Shown: positions 26,961 through 39,995, counted from the stretch's first letter. The stretch: DNA of 64,000 bases from Pardosa pseudoannulata (GCA_032207245.1 CM063502.1:51240117-51304116); one strand, 5' to 3'. Notes: generated from the sequence alone by a model not told the origin. Made by a program: numbers and translations.

Positions 26961-29105
26961 AGGCCATTTATGAAGGCACGCATTAGGACATAACTCAGAA
27001 TGAAACTCGCGATAAAAATATTTTTCTTGTTAAGAAGAATAATTTCTCAGGTTTGTCCTAGAGCAGGTTTTTTTTTGTCTTTATCAATTTATTCTTCTCG
27101 CATCCGATATGTTTGGAGAGGAATCATTATTTTAATAAAAAAGAAGTAAAAGTATTTTGAACAAATGACTCAAATTTAGTAAATTAGCAATTCTTCTTTC
27201 AATGGCAGAAAAAATAGGAATTTCTTTGAAATAAATCAAGTTAAATAGGAAACGTAACTCTGATACTAAAGAAGATTCTTAGACATAATTTAAATTGTCA
27301 GATCTTGAGATATTCTTCCCTTTTCTCTGAATACTGGTTTGCACAGTATTTTATTTATCTTTAAGTAATTTGCAAGCACACGATGTAAATACAAGGAAAT
27401 TGTTGGATTAAGTATCATTCATAATTGTATGTTTGTCATAGGGAAAGTGACAAAACGTAAGAATTGTTTTCTAATATCAATCTTAATTATCTCTTTAAAT
27501 TTATGTTAAAAATATTACATGAATTGACTTATAAAAATGAAAACTTTGACATAACAATATTATTATGACTGTTTTACAGCTGAAGTTTACACATTCATTA
27601 CACGCATGTTAATAAGCTTAATAAACTAAAACGTCTTAATAAGTCTAAGGATAACAAGGTAGTTTTGAGTGAAATGTTTTCATATTTTCTGTGATTGATG
27701 AAATTTTACCTTAGTTTTCTTTTATTATAATAACTGCAATTATTCAAAGGCAGGTAAATTTCAAAACAATTCATCCGAACTATTACTAAATGGCAGGGAG
27801 CTGCTCTTAAGTATCGAAGCTCGTTTATTTAAACCCCTCTACAGGCATGGATGTTATTAGCTATTCGGAATCCGCTTTAGGCCATAGGTTCCGGTTATAT
27901 TAATTCTGTGAAGCTAAAAGGTAGACCTTAGCATTACAAATCAAACCATTTCTGAGCAAATTTGAGAGTTCAATTAATGGGTTCGCTATATTTTAATATA
28001 CGTAGAGGTCTAAATCAAACAGCAAATGCTAAGATCTAAAAAATGAAGAGAAGCGATGCTGAATTGAATTTGGATTTAATGGTTTCGATTCTTAGATATT
28101 GAAAGAAATAGCTCTAAAATTCATCAAGCAGGAAAAAATTCTATTAATTACTATCATATTTTCAAGCACTACTTTATTGAAACTTTGTACAATTTTTAGC
28201 AAATTTCGGAAGTACATTTCACAACAAAAGAGTCTTATATAGTCTGCTCTGGTCCATAGTACACCTGAGCGTGAATTTGCTACTTAGGATGAACCGTTTT
28301 AACATTGCTAAGGATTACTACTTACGCAACATATTTTCTGCTTACGTGATTTATTACCAAAATACCGTTAATGATTGTAATGATTTTTGGTTATTTCTGA
28401 CTGAGAAAGCTGCAGACAGACCTCATGACTATTGACAATTTATGAAAAATGATCTCAAGCTGAGAAAATTTGGGATCATTAACTGTTCTATTTGAAATAG
28501 TAAGCACATTGATAACAAATATCGCTAAAGAAATTGAGCTTTTCGATACATTTATACAATCGAATTTTCTGCATTCAACTATGTGGGGAAATTTACAAAA
28601 ATTTCCAATTTCTTAGTTTATTAAAATACCAAATAGTAATTTCCATCGAAAGTCGAAGCGATTATGGATTTTCGCCTGAATGATATTGTCGATGTCCACA
28701 ATTGTAGAATATGGCCCTTTGAAAGCCTTTATGTGTTTGAGACAATTCTTTTGTACACACAGATCGTCACAGTGGGAAAATTTATTATTTATTTTGCTTT
28801 TTAAAATGCTTTATAACATGTTATTTTTTCTGTCACCACTGCAAAATATTTCACTGAATTTCATTGTTACATAACTCCCACAAAGCACATATCTCAGATA
28901 TTCTCTGTTATAAAGAATTAATAGTTGGTATTAGGCTAACAGTGCAACACTTACTACCCCCTGAAAACTAAATATTAATTTCTTTAAGACAAACATATAG
29001 TACTATGATGCAATCTACAATACAAATATAATATTTAATCTATAATAAAATAGTTGATAGTGTTTTGAAAATATAAAACAGAAACATACTGAAAGTGGAA
29101 CAGTA
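26961..29105 (+). other. Intron sequence, mostly nothing recognised
   Basis: AT-rich, with a slightly GC-richer patch near 27790-27930 that has no recognisable structure. Confidence 0.45.
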
Positions 29106-29700
29106 TGTTTGGATGCGATTGTTTGGAACTCCGCCGTTTGGACTCCAGACACTTGGACCTATGCCGTTTGGACGCCGATGTTTTGGACATCGTACAATTT
29201 TTTGATTAATGTGTATTCTTTTATATACATTTCATTTAATATTTATTACATATCACAATTGTTGTATGTTATATATTTGTAGTATTTCAGATGATCAATA
29301 TTACATATCGCATTAATAATAATATCAAGTTATAGTACAAATACACTATGTTACACCATAAACCGCTTCGTATTGAATTTGTTCTTGTTTGAGTAATCTA
29401 TCGCGATCATGTTCTATATATTTTGAAATAATCTGCAAAAAATTATTATCGGTACCGGTCTACACTATATCGTGGCATTTGTTACTATTCCTAAGCCCTC
29501 TGGAACATCGCCACGCTTTTCTATTTTCTTTGCAACATATTTATCGACTAACTAAAGAGGACTGACATAGAAAACACATTCTGTATTAAGCCTTGTTAAT
29601 ATTCCTTCAGCCATGTTGTTACGCACTAAAAAAATGAAGTGTTACAGAGACCATGTCCAAACAGCCTTCATCTAAAGGATAGAAAATGTCCAAACGCAAT
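29106..29700. mobile_element. Candidate non-autonomous element with periodic GTTTGGA ends
   Basis: The left end carries six GTTTGGA-like words (29106, 29120, 29135, 29151, 29165, 29180), about 15 bp apart and separated by GC-rich linkers such as actccgcc and cgccgat. The right end carries two copies in inverted orientation (tgtccaaac at 29654 and 29688). The roughly 460 bp between them is ordinary AT-rich DNA. Several subterminal motif copies at one end, inverted relative to the other end, resemble the transposase-binding arrays of some DNA transposons. I cannot assign a superfamily, and I see no clear target-site duplication. Confidence 0.45.
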
Positions 29701-31533
29701 ATTCCGTATTAAAAGGTATTTATGACTGAATTAAAACGAAAGCTTTTGTAAAATGTAGCTACTTTTCTTATGCATTGTTCCTAACCACACAATGCCAATA
29801 TCCCCTCTCTCCTAATGAATGATTTTGCAGCTATTTATGTTTTTGTACTGATATTGAAGACTCTTTGAAAATACGCCCATCAAATTTGAAACTATTTGGC
29901 TAATTAGTTTTTCCCGTCTTGAGGTCTAAACATCTTCACTTATTACATCCATCTAGTAACTCAAGACTAACGAGACTTGTCAATAAAATATACTTGAGTA
30001 AGTAATTAACATTTGTCATTTCTAATATGTATCCAATATCCGAAATGCCAATTTTCATTAATATCAAATCCCTTTTCTAGAAATCGGGTAAGGGCAGGCT
30101 AAATTTAGTACATTTATTGACTAGAAAAATCCATTGGCAAAATTTATAGAGCTTTAAGCCAGCTTTCTTCTTTTTTTTCACTTTATACTATATCCTGCAT
30201 TACTGTAAACAACAGAAAATATTATTTGGGAAAAGCTTTAACAGTACTTAGAGTGGAATGAACCAAATCATTGAATGTAACACAAGAAAAAACACTAAAG
30301 ACCTGGTGGTTTGGGAAATATTTGTCTCTTTCATCAGAAATAAAAAGTGACACGTAGAAAAAAAACCTTACTTTTTTGCGAGTCTGCTCAAACTGTTATC
30401 TCAGGTCACTTGTTTTTCACGGGCTGTTTATTCGTAGCAGAAGGTAAAATAAGCGGTTTATTTAGTTAATTTCTTTGTGTTTTCCCTCATGTAATATATA
30501 GAACTGTTGTCGGGAAAATTTATTTTATAGTCAGAGATTGAAATTACCTGTCTCATAATATTTATTTTTAGGCGTGTTAATGTCTAGAGTCTTTTACGCT
30601 AAAGACGTGACATTTTTCGAAAATAAATCCTGTACACACTAGGCAAACGTTTTATAACATAAAGGAAATATTAAAGTATTTTAAAAATATATTTTAATAA
30701 ATCAAAAAGAACGGACGAATTTAAAGAATAACTTATTCTGTGGATTATATTTAGTAATATATAGCAATATTTATAAAGTTATTTTAAAAAAGACTTATTT
30801 GAGATAAATCAATGTATTTTAAAAATAAAATTTATTTTTACAACATGATCAATAGAAATTTAGCGCAAATGAGTTTCAGTTGATAAGCCATTGAGAAAAA
30901 TAAAGAAGTAAAGAAAAACTACAATATATTATAAATCCTATTGTATTTGTAAATGTATCATTCCTGAACAAGTCTAATGATAACTAAATCGATAGAGGAT
31001 TTTCTTTTGATTGCTCGTGCACTTACTGCTAGACTCGTAGCCATTTGGAATCGGTTTTAAATTAAAAGTGAACTAAATTAATTTATTTTCTTTTTGAGCA
31101 ATCTGCTTGAAAACTATATATGTTTATATCAATATATTTATTGAAAACCATTTTCAGGTAAAGTCATAGTAATTTTAAAAATTATTTATAAATTAGGAAC
31201 TGTATCAATAAAAACATTATTGAAAATGCTTCATGTTTATTAGTTTTTGTGAGCAATATGGTAATTTCTATTAATACAATACATTTTACAAATAACAATA
31301 TAGTTTAGTTTTTAATTTATGCATTAGCTGGTAACATAATTAGAAAAAATAAAATAGCTAAAATATCCTTTTTATTCTTGGTTACATTTCGCAAATTACT
31401 AGTACAGAAATATTGAATTTGTGGACAATTTCGCCCAGATGAATGTCCACTGTAACCTTTAGCAGTCTAATTATCTTGCATGTATCAACAGTTTACCATA
31501 CATCTCGAAATCATACCTGAAAAACTTCCTTTA
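29701..31533 (+). other. Intron sequence, nothing recognised
   Basis: AT-rich, no structure recognised. Confidence 0.45.
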
Positions 31534-31711
31534 GCATGACTTAGCTAATAGATCGCTGTATTTTTATGCCAGAAACTCTTTGTTCAAATCCCAATTCACG
31601 GGAGTCAAACAATGCTCCAATGGATAAGCAGTAGATCGCTGTCTCATTAGTCTTCATGTAGCAAAACTGTAGACCACAGCACTCCAAACCAACCAACAGA
31701 CTTCAATTTAC
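31534..31711 (+). mobile_element. tRNA-derived SINE, family 3, with CCAAA-type tail
   Basis: Box A is represented by gacttagctaatagatcgctg and box B by TTGTTCAAATCCCAA (31579), in the right order. A second box-A-like stretch, tggataagcagtagatcgct, follows at 31621. The 3' part (gtctcattag, then gtagacca, then ctccaaaccaacc) recurs at 48238-48300, which shows that this is a dispersed family. Confidence 0.6.
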
Positions 31712-32084
31712 GTGTCAGTTAATGGTGTCAAATATTTAAAACTGTTACTTTACAGTATAATCGCTTCTTATTTTAGCTCCCAATAAATTGATCCGAACAT
31801 TAATTATAATTAAAACTTTTTATTCGAGATTGTAGAGTTCTATACTAATATGCTTGTTATGTGCATATTCTGGAGTCCAAGGGTTTTGGTTTTGATATTC
31901 TGGATAACCAAAACAGAATAAAATAAATGGATATTGAACAGTTTATGCTATAAAACTAATATTTTTTGTTACTCATGTATTATTTTAGACTCTCATAATT
32001 TTGTGTAAGGAATTTGAAGAAATGTAATAATATATCTTACAATAGACAAGATTAAAGATATTTTGAAAAAATTGATTTTGATGA
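31712..32084 (+). other. Intron sequence, nothing recognised
   Basis: AT-rich, no structure recognised. Confidence 0.4.
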
Positions 32085-32545
32085 CTTTCAAGGGCTGCCT
32101 ATTCTGACAGATTTAAGGCAATCGTGATGTCACGCTGTTGGATCACCTTAATTTCGATCATCCTCAGGAGAGGAATTTATTCACCTGATACGGTACCTCT
32201 CACCCAAACTTTCCTATTACAGTCCTTTTACCATTAGAAGGAACCATTTACAGGCTTGCAGACAAGCCAGCCACATGGCGATTATTTGCCATAAAAAGAT
32301 GAGAAACATGTTGCAATGCCTAAGGGTACATCCCATTCTTCACACATGTAGTGGGTATTCTTTTCCTGGGCCTAACAGCTGATCATCCGAGAACGCACAC
32401 TTCTTTTCTTGAAGATGGTAAAAAGGACCTTTATTTTCCTTTTATTCCAAGGAATAACCGTCTATTAGCTAAAAACCTAATGCTATACGGAATGTTAACA
32501 GGCCTGTAAGTGAGTTTTGCTGTTCTTGCAGGTGCATTTCATAAA
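32085..32545. mobile_element. GC-richer island, probable degraded transposable element
   Basis: A block of about 460 bp with more balanced composition than its flanks, including a small hairpin (ggcttgcagacaagcc, 32251). It resembles the bodies of the SINE-like islands elsewhere in this intron in composition. I see no box A/B, TIR or coding frame. Confidence 0.35.
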
Positions 32546-34667
32546 ATAATGTACGGGGGAAGTAATCTTCTCAAGACTCGAAAATATTAAATAAAAAATT
32601 GAATTAAAAGCTAACAGATATTTTTGAGTTATTTTTATACTAGTCTCATTGTAGCGTAAAATTTATAAGAAGGAAAAATAGTATTTTGGTGAGTTTTCTA
32701 AAAATTGATTACTATTTTTACATATTGCTAACAACTATTCTGCTTTTAGGGCTCGTTTCCGAAATCATCGTACTATTTTCAACTCTCCTCATCCTCGACT
32801 CATGCATATAAAACTTGGAAAGAAAAAAGGAAGAAGAAGAGCGAGCCACACGAGCCTTGAAGCTCCTGGATCAAGACAATTGAGTATTTGCTCTCAGCTT
32901 TCTCCCCTCCAGTCGAGAAGAGGTAAGAACTTCCATAGCAATACAGATTAGAAATAATGTTAGAAAGCAATTTTCCCCCATAAAATCTTTCTCTTAATTT
33001 ATCTCTTTTATAAGTAGATTTGAGTCCTAAAGTCATTAATCTATATTCAAAGTTATACATTCTCTAAAAAGCTAAAACACTCAAATAGTAAAATTGGTGA
33101 AAGAGATGTGTTCTCTATCTGTAAATTGCTTTAAACGAGAGTATTATAAGCATTTGAAACAAGAATCTAGAAAATGTATTGTAGATGGGAAATATAAATA
33201 ATTACTAGATATAACACGTTGTAATAAGTAAATCATCGTCTAAATTTTAATATTTGGAATAAAAAAATCAAATACAATATATTGGAAGCTTTAAAACAAC
33301 AACAAAAAATTCTTTAACAGCATTTAGTTTGAATTGCTTATCTATTTTTTTATACGAAATAAAAGGTTTTTTAGCTGCAATAGAAGATTTCTACAGTGTA
33401 ACCGAAGTTATTATATGTTCTATCATTATGCTATTTGATGGTTTGTTTATTTACCTACCTATAAAGGCTATCTTAAAAATCACAGACATAAAAACAATAT
33501 TCAGAGATAACACACAAAAATTTGAAAATCAGTTCCCAATTTTAATCAGTTACATTCAGTTTCATATCCCAATTATAAAAAGGGTACTTAATAAATTCAA
33601 GGATTTTATACTTTTAAAATTCTATCTAATTTGTTTTAGTAACAGAATACAAAGAATTACATTACATTTTGTAAACATATAGTCATTTATTTAGTAAGTC
33701 ATTTATAATATAAGACCAGTAAACAATATTAGAGAAATATTCAAACAAAAGTTTATTAGTTCAAGTACAATTATGTCATGTATTATCGATTTCTGCAAAA
33801 TGACAAAAAAAATTGAGGATGATACAAGATTCTTGAAAAATTGATTTTCATTCTTTGGTTGTTACAATGTCAGAAAAAAATAATGATAAATTTTCTTATT
33901 TATGATTTTAATAAATTATCTAAATTCCTGATTTTTAACAATTAACCATGGAGAAACTATCATTACTGTTATGATGTTTGACAAATATTTTTAATTAGTA
34001 AGGTTGCATATATTTTGAAACGTCCAACAGTTTCTTCTTTAAACATAGCTAAAATAAATGGTAATTGAAACTGAAATTTTTGAAAATATTTCAAATACAC
34101 TTTTTTTTAAAAAAAATCTATAAGATGTTCATAATTTTCAATATGCAAATAATATATGGAGACAAAAAAATTATTGATTCTAATTTTATCTTCATTCATA
34201 CTCCTTGATTTACGATAGTTTTTTGGTGGTCTGAATTTAGAAGTCGCTCTTTGGAATTATGGACACGCAACATTTTTTGAACTATATCTTTGCTCTTGAA
34301 TGGGTGATTATTCTGTCAGTGGATGGAATCAAAATGGCTGGTTTCTCGAAGACAAACGACTAACTTGCAATCATTTTCTTCATAAAAAATTATTCCTTTA
34401 TTGAGAATGAATATTCCGCTAAATTTGTAGAAATGCTGAGGTGTTATTTTTCTCACGTTTATCGATTTATTGAACATCAATGCAAAAATCATCGTGATTC
34501 ATTTAAATTTATGCTTCATGTAATAAATATTATAAATCATATGATCGAATATCATAACCTCACTCTAAAGCCCATTCTTTCTTTAAAAGCAACCAATATT
34601 ATTTGTCACAGAAACACAATTACCCCATATTTTTTGCATTTATTTGGTTCCACAAATTTTGTTTATA
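32546..34667 (+). other. Intron sequence with no supported element
   Basis: AT-rich. The longest non-repetitive open frame of the window (33329-33682, 117 codons, + strand) lies here. It has a non-ATG start, no domain I recognise and intron-like composition, so I do not call it a gene. Confidence 0.45.
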
Positions 34668-35045
34668 CAGTGGACTCCGCTTAATGTAATCAGTTTGGGA
34701 CACCGTGATTTTGATAACAATAAACGATATGCAAAATTAGATAAATTTACCCCCCTCCCCTTTAATTCCAACGTACTAAATTTTAAAATAAAATGAAAAA
34801 ACTCATCTTATATTTATGTATTGTATATTATCCTTTAAAACATAAAAATTGTATACATAATTAAAAAAATTGATCAATTGTTGACTGCCTACAATTTTTT
34901 TCTAAGAAGCTCATTGATAAATTGTTCGTAACCATAATCAACCTGTCATAACGATTTAAATCTTCGATCTTTTGTTTTAATGATAAATCATTTCGCTTTC
35001 TGGATTCCATATCGACAAGCTGCATGTAAGCGAGCAAGGCATAAA
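34668..35045 (-). mobile_element. Tigger/pogo-type element, truncated deletion derivative
   Basis: The left end is TA followed by CAGTGGACTCCGCTTAATG, the same terminal sequence as the MITE ends at 35719 and 36186 apart from one base. The minus strand carries a fused remnant of the transposase (34861-35010). The other terminus is missing: the element stops where the palindrome arm begins at about 35046. The superfamily call rests on the TA target, the CAGT-type end and the encoded peptide. Confidence 0.65.
34861..35010 (-). pseudogene. Internally deleted Tigger/pogo transposase remnant, 49 codons
   Basis: An uninterrupted minus-strand frame from ATG (35010) to TAA (34861). It starts MESRKRNDLSLKQKIEDL, which resembles the beginning of the CENP-B/psq-type helix-turn-helix DNA-binding domain of Tigger transposases. 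It ends NCRQSTIDQFF, which resembles the family's C-terminal tail. The HTH remainder, the CENP-B box domain and the DDE catalytic core are absent, so a large internal deletion has joined the two ends in frame. It cannot catalyse transposition. Whether it is transcribed is unknown. The 49-codon length alone would be weak evidence. The match at both ends inside a Tigger-like TIR is what supports it. Confidence 0.6.
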
Positions 35046-36864
35046 TATAGACGAAACTGTCAAATTTCTTTATTTTTTACTATAAATGAGAGTAAAATGT
35101 TTTTATAAACTTTAATTTATAAGATATCCAAAAATTTATGAATGGTCTTGTGTAAAACGGTTTGATAAGTTTTACATTTTTGTGTTAGAATATTTATAAT
35201 TGAGAAAAGTATATATTTGTAAAAACTTAAAAAATTTTTTTTAAACTTTAACTGAACGGTAAGTTCAAATACTTTACTTTCTTGAATATGATTTAAATTA
35301 GATTCTGAAACACACAAAAAAAAATTACAATATTTCCTGTAAAACTTAAAATCAAAAATATTTTTAAAAGTTGCTATGTACCCTTAAAATGGAGAAATCT
35401 ATCCAAATAAATTAATATTAATAATTTAGTTTTGATATAAGAATGAAATGTTTATCCTGCTTGCCAAATTTGTTATACTTTCACCACTGAAATTGCTATT
35501 GTATTCTATATTTTATATTTTGATAAATGTAAATTAAAGTATATCATATGGCAAGAGATTGCCTAAATTAAGCTTATTCTAATGGCAAAAAAGGAATAAA
35601 AAATCAATGTTCAGAAAATATTTTAAGCTTCATTCCAAAGTTTTTCAACTCTGCTTTCAGAGTCCTAAACTAAAATGTGGAGTAAAACATTTATGAAAAA
35701 TATGGTTAATTTCATATACAGTAGACTCCGCTTAATGTTATCGAAATCCCTTGGTCTCTATTTTCTCTATTCATTTGTATGTTAAATTTATAACTTTATG
35801 TGATCCCTTGGTCATAATGTGAATACGCTCCTTCTCAGTTCCGATAATAATGTGTTGCCTTCAGCTTATTTGACAACCACTGACCACCAGCGAGGTGTGT
35901 GTATTTCTGAAAAATTCCAGGAACGTCTAATTCCCCAATCTTTTGTTCCTTCCCTATTTCCCTAGATTGAAGAGGAGAATTCTCGGAAATTCAAACAACA
36001 GCGAAGGGAAATAAATTAATGGGTTCCTTCTGTTCATTGTGAATATTCCTTTGCCAGTTAAAATGAGGCTCGAAAACTGATCCCATTAACCCATGTAACG
36101 ATCACATAAAGCGATAATTTTAACATACAAATGAATAGATAAAATAGGGACCAAGTGATTTCGATAACATTAAGCGGAGTCCACTGTATATGAAATTAAC
36201 CATATTTTTCATAAATGTTTTACTCCACATTTGTTTTAGTTTAGGACTCTGAAAGCAGAGTTGAAAAACTTTGGAATGAAGCCTAAAATATTTTCTGAAC
36301 ATTGATTTTTTATTCCTTTTTTGCCATTAGAATAAGCTTAATTTAGGCAATCTCTTGCCATATGATATACTTTAATTTACATTTATCAAAATATAAAATA
36401 TAGAATACAATAGCAATTTCAGTGGTGAAAGTATAACAAATTTGGAAAGCAGGATAAACATTTCATTCTTATATCAAAACTAAATTATTAATATTAATTT
36501 ATTTGGATAGATTTCTCCATTTTAAGGGTACATAGCAACTTTTGAAAATATTTTTGATTTTAAGTTTTACAGGAAATATTGTAATTTTTTTTGTGTGTTT
36601 TAGAATCTAATTTAAATCATATTCAAGAAAGTAAAGTCTATTTGAACTTATCGTTCAGTTAAAGTTTAAAAAAAAATTTTTTAAGTTTTTACAAATATAT
36701 ACTTTTCTCAATTATAAATATTCTAACACCAAAATGTAAAACTTATCAAACCTTTTACACAAGACCATTCATAAATTTTTGGATATCTTATAAATTAAAG
36801 TTTATAAAAACATTTTACTCTCATTTATAGTAAAAAATAAAGAAATTTGACAGTTTCGTCTATA
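35046..36864. repeat. 1.8-kb near-perfect palindrome centred on a MITE
   Basis: The left arm 35046-35718 and the right arm 36187-36864 are inverted copies of each other. The outer ends read tatagacgaaactgtcaaat and its complement, and the inner ends are ggttaatttcatata and tatatgaaattaacc. The differences I see are a few single bases and one-base indels, so the inversion looks recent. A 468-bp MITE occupies the centre. The arms are AT-rich and non-coding. They do not recur elsewhere in the window. Confidence 0.9.
35719..36186. mobile_element. Tigger/mariner-type MITE at the palindrome centre
   Basis: A 468-bp element with terminal inverted repeats of about 90 bp beginning CAGT(A/G)GACTCCGCTTAATG and continuing through 'ctattcatttgtatgttaaa' to 'ctttatgtgatc'. 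It is flanked by TA on both sides (35717-35718 and 36187-36188), the expected target-site duplication of Tc1/mariner-pogo transposition. The interior, from about 35810 to 36090, is GC-richer, not palindromic and not coding. Its ends match those of the Tigger fragment 700 bp to the left, which may represent the family that mobilised it. Confidence 0.8.
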
Positions 36865-38567
36865 CGTTTTAATATAAAAAGAAAAATAAGCAATTGATTG
36901 CTAGTTCAATGCACAGAATTATTTATATATTATAGAAAATCTGTATAAGATTTAACACTTGTATCTTAAATACAAAAAAATGTCTTAACAGTTTTATCCA
37001 TCGAATTAGGAAAAAAGAAACTTGGATAAAATTCATTTAAAATTTTATTTGAAGGCACTTACAAATCAAAACATATGCGTAAATAACTTTTCAAATGCTA
37101 AAGATAATTTAAATTTTCAAATTCTTAATGCACGTGAAAAAAGATTATATGAATAATTTAATGTATTAAAAAATTGGGATATTTTGACCGCATTTGTTGT
37201 GCCACGTTCCTTTAAATATATTTAAAAAAGATTTCTGTATTGCACAGGGAAGAATACAACTAATATATATATATTTTGGTTTATATTTTCTGGATTTGAA
37301 TAAATTTATTAATCATATAGTGTCAATGAAGAGGATTGAAATCATTTTTTAATTAAACGATATAATGAAGACATTAAGATTTCTGTTTTTACATTCCTTT
37401 CTGTTACTGATCACAAGATTTTGATTGCACCCAGGAATTGCCTCAACTTAAAGAAACCACATAAAAAAGAAATAATATTTTGTTCAATAACAAAATTTGA
37501 CAAATTTTTCGAATGACAAAATTTTTTCGAATGAAAATTGTCTCTAAAATTTTACAGAAGATAAGATTAGAGGCAAATTAATCAGTTAGAATAATGCACC
37601 GACTTATCACTGCCAGGCTTTGGGAAGGAATTAATAAATATATAAAAAAGTTACTCTTCACTTTTTCTATACATAGATTAAAAATATCTGTGTATTCATT
37701 TAAAGTTTTAACTTTATTTAGATTTATAAAATTTAATTTGAATTTAGAAAATTCGCAATTTTATTGAAAATATAAAATAATTTCATAAGAAGTAATTGTT
37801 CAGCAAGTCTATCAAACAATGCCGAAATACCTTTAACATATATTTTTTAACAGATTTATTTATTTAGCTATATAATTTAAACACTTTAAAATAATAATTA
37901 TGTAATGTGTATTGGTCTATCAAATTATTTTTTAAGGGCAATAAATATATATTGGAGGTATTATAAAGTACAAAAAGATCTTTTTTAAAATTCAGTAGTC
38001 TAAATTATTCATTTAAATTAACTATTTAATTCGTTCATTATTAAAAAAAAAACCTCTTAGTAAAATGAAATTTGAAATTTACACATTTTTTTTTTGCTAT
38101 GATTTTTGAAAAAAAAAAAAAAAACGTATTCTGAATATCTCTTTAAAAAATGAACTTAATGCAATTTGTTGAATTTAAAAATGTGTGTTTCCATGGATGC
38201 ACAGCTTAACGAATCGGTTTTGATATTACAGGGAGAGAAAGTCTTCTTTTGAAAAACATTTTACATTTCCATTTATCGAATAATCCCAAAGTTCGTTCAT
38301 TATTTAGACGTGATAAAATGCAAGAAGGGCGATGTCAAAAGTCAATTTCTTCAACATATCTTTTCAAAAGGGTCGAACAAAAGAGAGAAAAACCGATACT
38401 TTTCTTAAGTGGCTAGTGCAGAATGAGGATGCTGACTTAATGGAGGGAATTTTTCTCAGATTTAGTTAGTTAAAAACTATTTCGAAGCAAAGATTTACAA
38501 TACAATATGTGAGTGTATATGATCAATGCATAAATTACTATGCATACATCTATTTCTTTATGTACTA

Positions 38568-38568
<1 letters not shown>
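36865..38568 (+). other. Intron sequence, nothing recognised
   Basis: AT-rich, with short A and T homopolymers near 38041-38125. No element was recognised. Confidence 0.45.

Positions 38569-38656
<88 letters not shown>
38569..38656. repeat. (TA)n microsatellite
   Basis: About 88 bp of TA dinucleotide. Confidence 0.95.
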
Positions 38657-38663
<7 letters not shown>

Positions 38664-39317
38664 ACATAATACAGGAAATGTAATATGCATGCAGAAATTA
38701 AGAGTAACTGAGCCTCTAACACTCAAAAGGAATGTTTTACAACAAAAGATATAAAACTGCTTTTAAGATCATCATAGTTTTAGGAGTATAGATGTGTGAT
38801 TACTTCACTTGTTTGAGAAATGCTCTTGTAGTAAATGCTTCTATGTTCAATTAACCCTTCTGAGAGTTCAGGAACGTAAATCGGTTTCTTCGGGGCTAGT
38901 AAAATGTGTTGTTTCAGATTATTCACTATGAAATAATTAATAAAACATCTGGTCTTTTTAAATCTGTACGAGATGGATCCCAAATGATCTCGCAGATTAG
39001 TAGACTAACATTCTACGTTACACCCGGTTTGAAGATTATCGTCCATCTTACTCTATCCCTGACATAGCATATTCAAATGCTTGTTCTTACCCCTCCAATA
39101 AAATTGTTGCTTATGTTAAAAAAAAAAAAACCAAAGAAGTTACAGAGGCATTCAATCTTTTCATGAATGTATAATTAACATCTAGGCTTACAAACTGCAT
39201 TGGAAAGCGACTACATCGAAAATTAATACTTGATGTATACGTGTGAAATTTTCAAATTTTCAAAAATATATTCCTTTTTGATTTTTAAAGGATCCTGTCC
39301 TATTTTATCTGAATATG

Positions 39318-39318
<1 letters not shown>
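38657..39318 (+). other. Intron sequence, nothing recognised
   Basis: AT-rich with an A12 run at 39119-39130. No element was recognised. Confidence 0.4.

Positions 39319-39383
<65 letters not shown>
39319..39383. repeat. (TA)n microsatellite
   Basis: About 65 bp of TA dinucleotide. Confidence 0.95.
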
Positions 39384-39915
39384 CATCAAAACTAATTATC
39401 CTAAATGTCTTCAAAATTTTCCCAATTCACGTTTTGTTTTTCTAAATTTTAACTTTCCCAGCTATCCAATTAAAATCAAGGACGTGATTCTTTGAGGTTG
39501 CATTCCTTCTACCCTTCTCAAAACTGAAGCCTGATTAATTAATTGCTAAGCGGCGATCTTTCTTATACTTTTTTAAGCGAAATGTCGATTCTTACAGGAT
39601 AAACCGCAGACTCTTCCAATCTTTATGGATTTGTATGCATTTTTGCCTTCACGATTGTTTAACAAACCACAAAAGAACCACTGACATTTTTCTCTTTCCT
39701 GATACTTCATCCTCCTGATTTTCGACTCCTCCTCAAGACAGCATTTTCACAAATAAACAAGTACAAGGTCTAATCTTGTCTTTGTCAGACTTGTCCGTCG
39801 ATTTCCCGAGTTTAAAAGTGAAAATAAAATATATTTGTTAAGCATTTCGCTTGGTCTTGTGTTCTAGTCGTTGCCTTCTATGCCATGGCTTCATTAAAGT
39901 TACCTTACCAAGGAA

Positions 39916-39917
<2 letters not shown>
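39384..39917 (+). other. Intron sequence, nothing recognised
   Basis: Slightly less AT-rich than average (39470-39900), with no frame, TIR or box A/B that I can support. Confidence 0.4.

Positions 39918-39995
<78 letters not shown>
39918..39995. repeat. (TA)n microsatellite
   Basis: About 78 bp of TA dinucleotide with one TATGTATA interruption at the right end. Confidence 0.95.

Noticed and set aside
33329..33682. 117-codon open frame on the + strand, the longest that is not simple repeat
   Set aside because: It starts at TTG, has intron-like AT-rich composition, no recognised domain and no donor with matching phase. A frame of this length is not surprising by chance among six frames of 64 kb.
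36120..36302. 60-codon minus-strand frame
   Set aside because: It spans the MITE end and the palindrome arm, so it has no single evolutionary origin as a gene.
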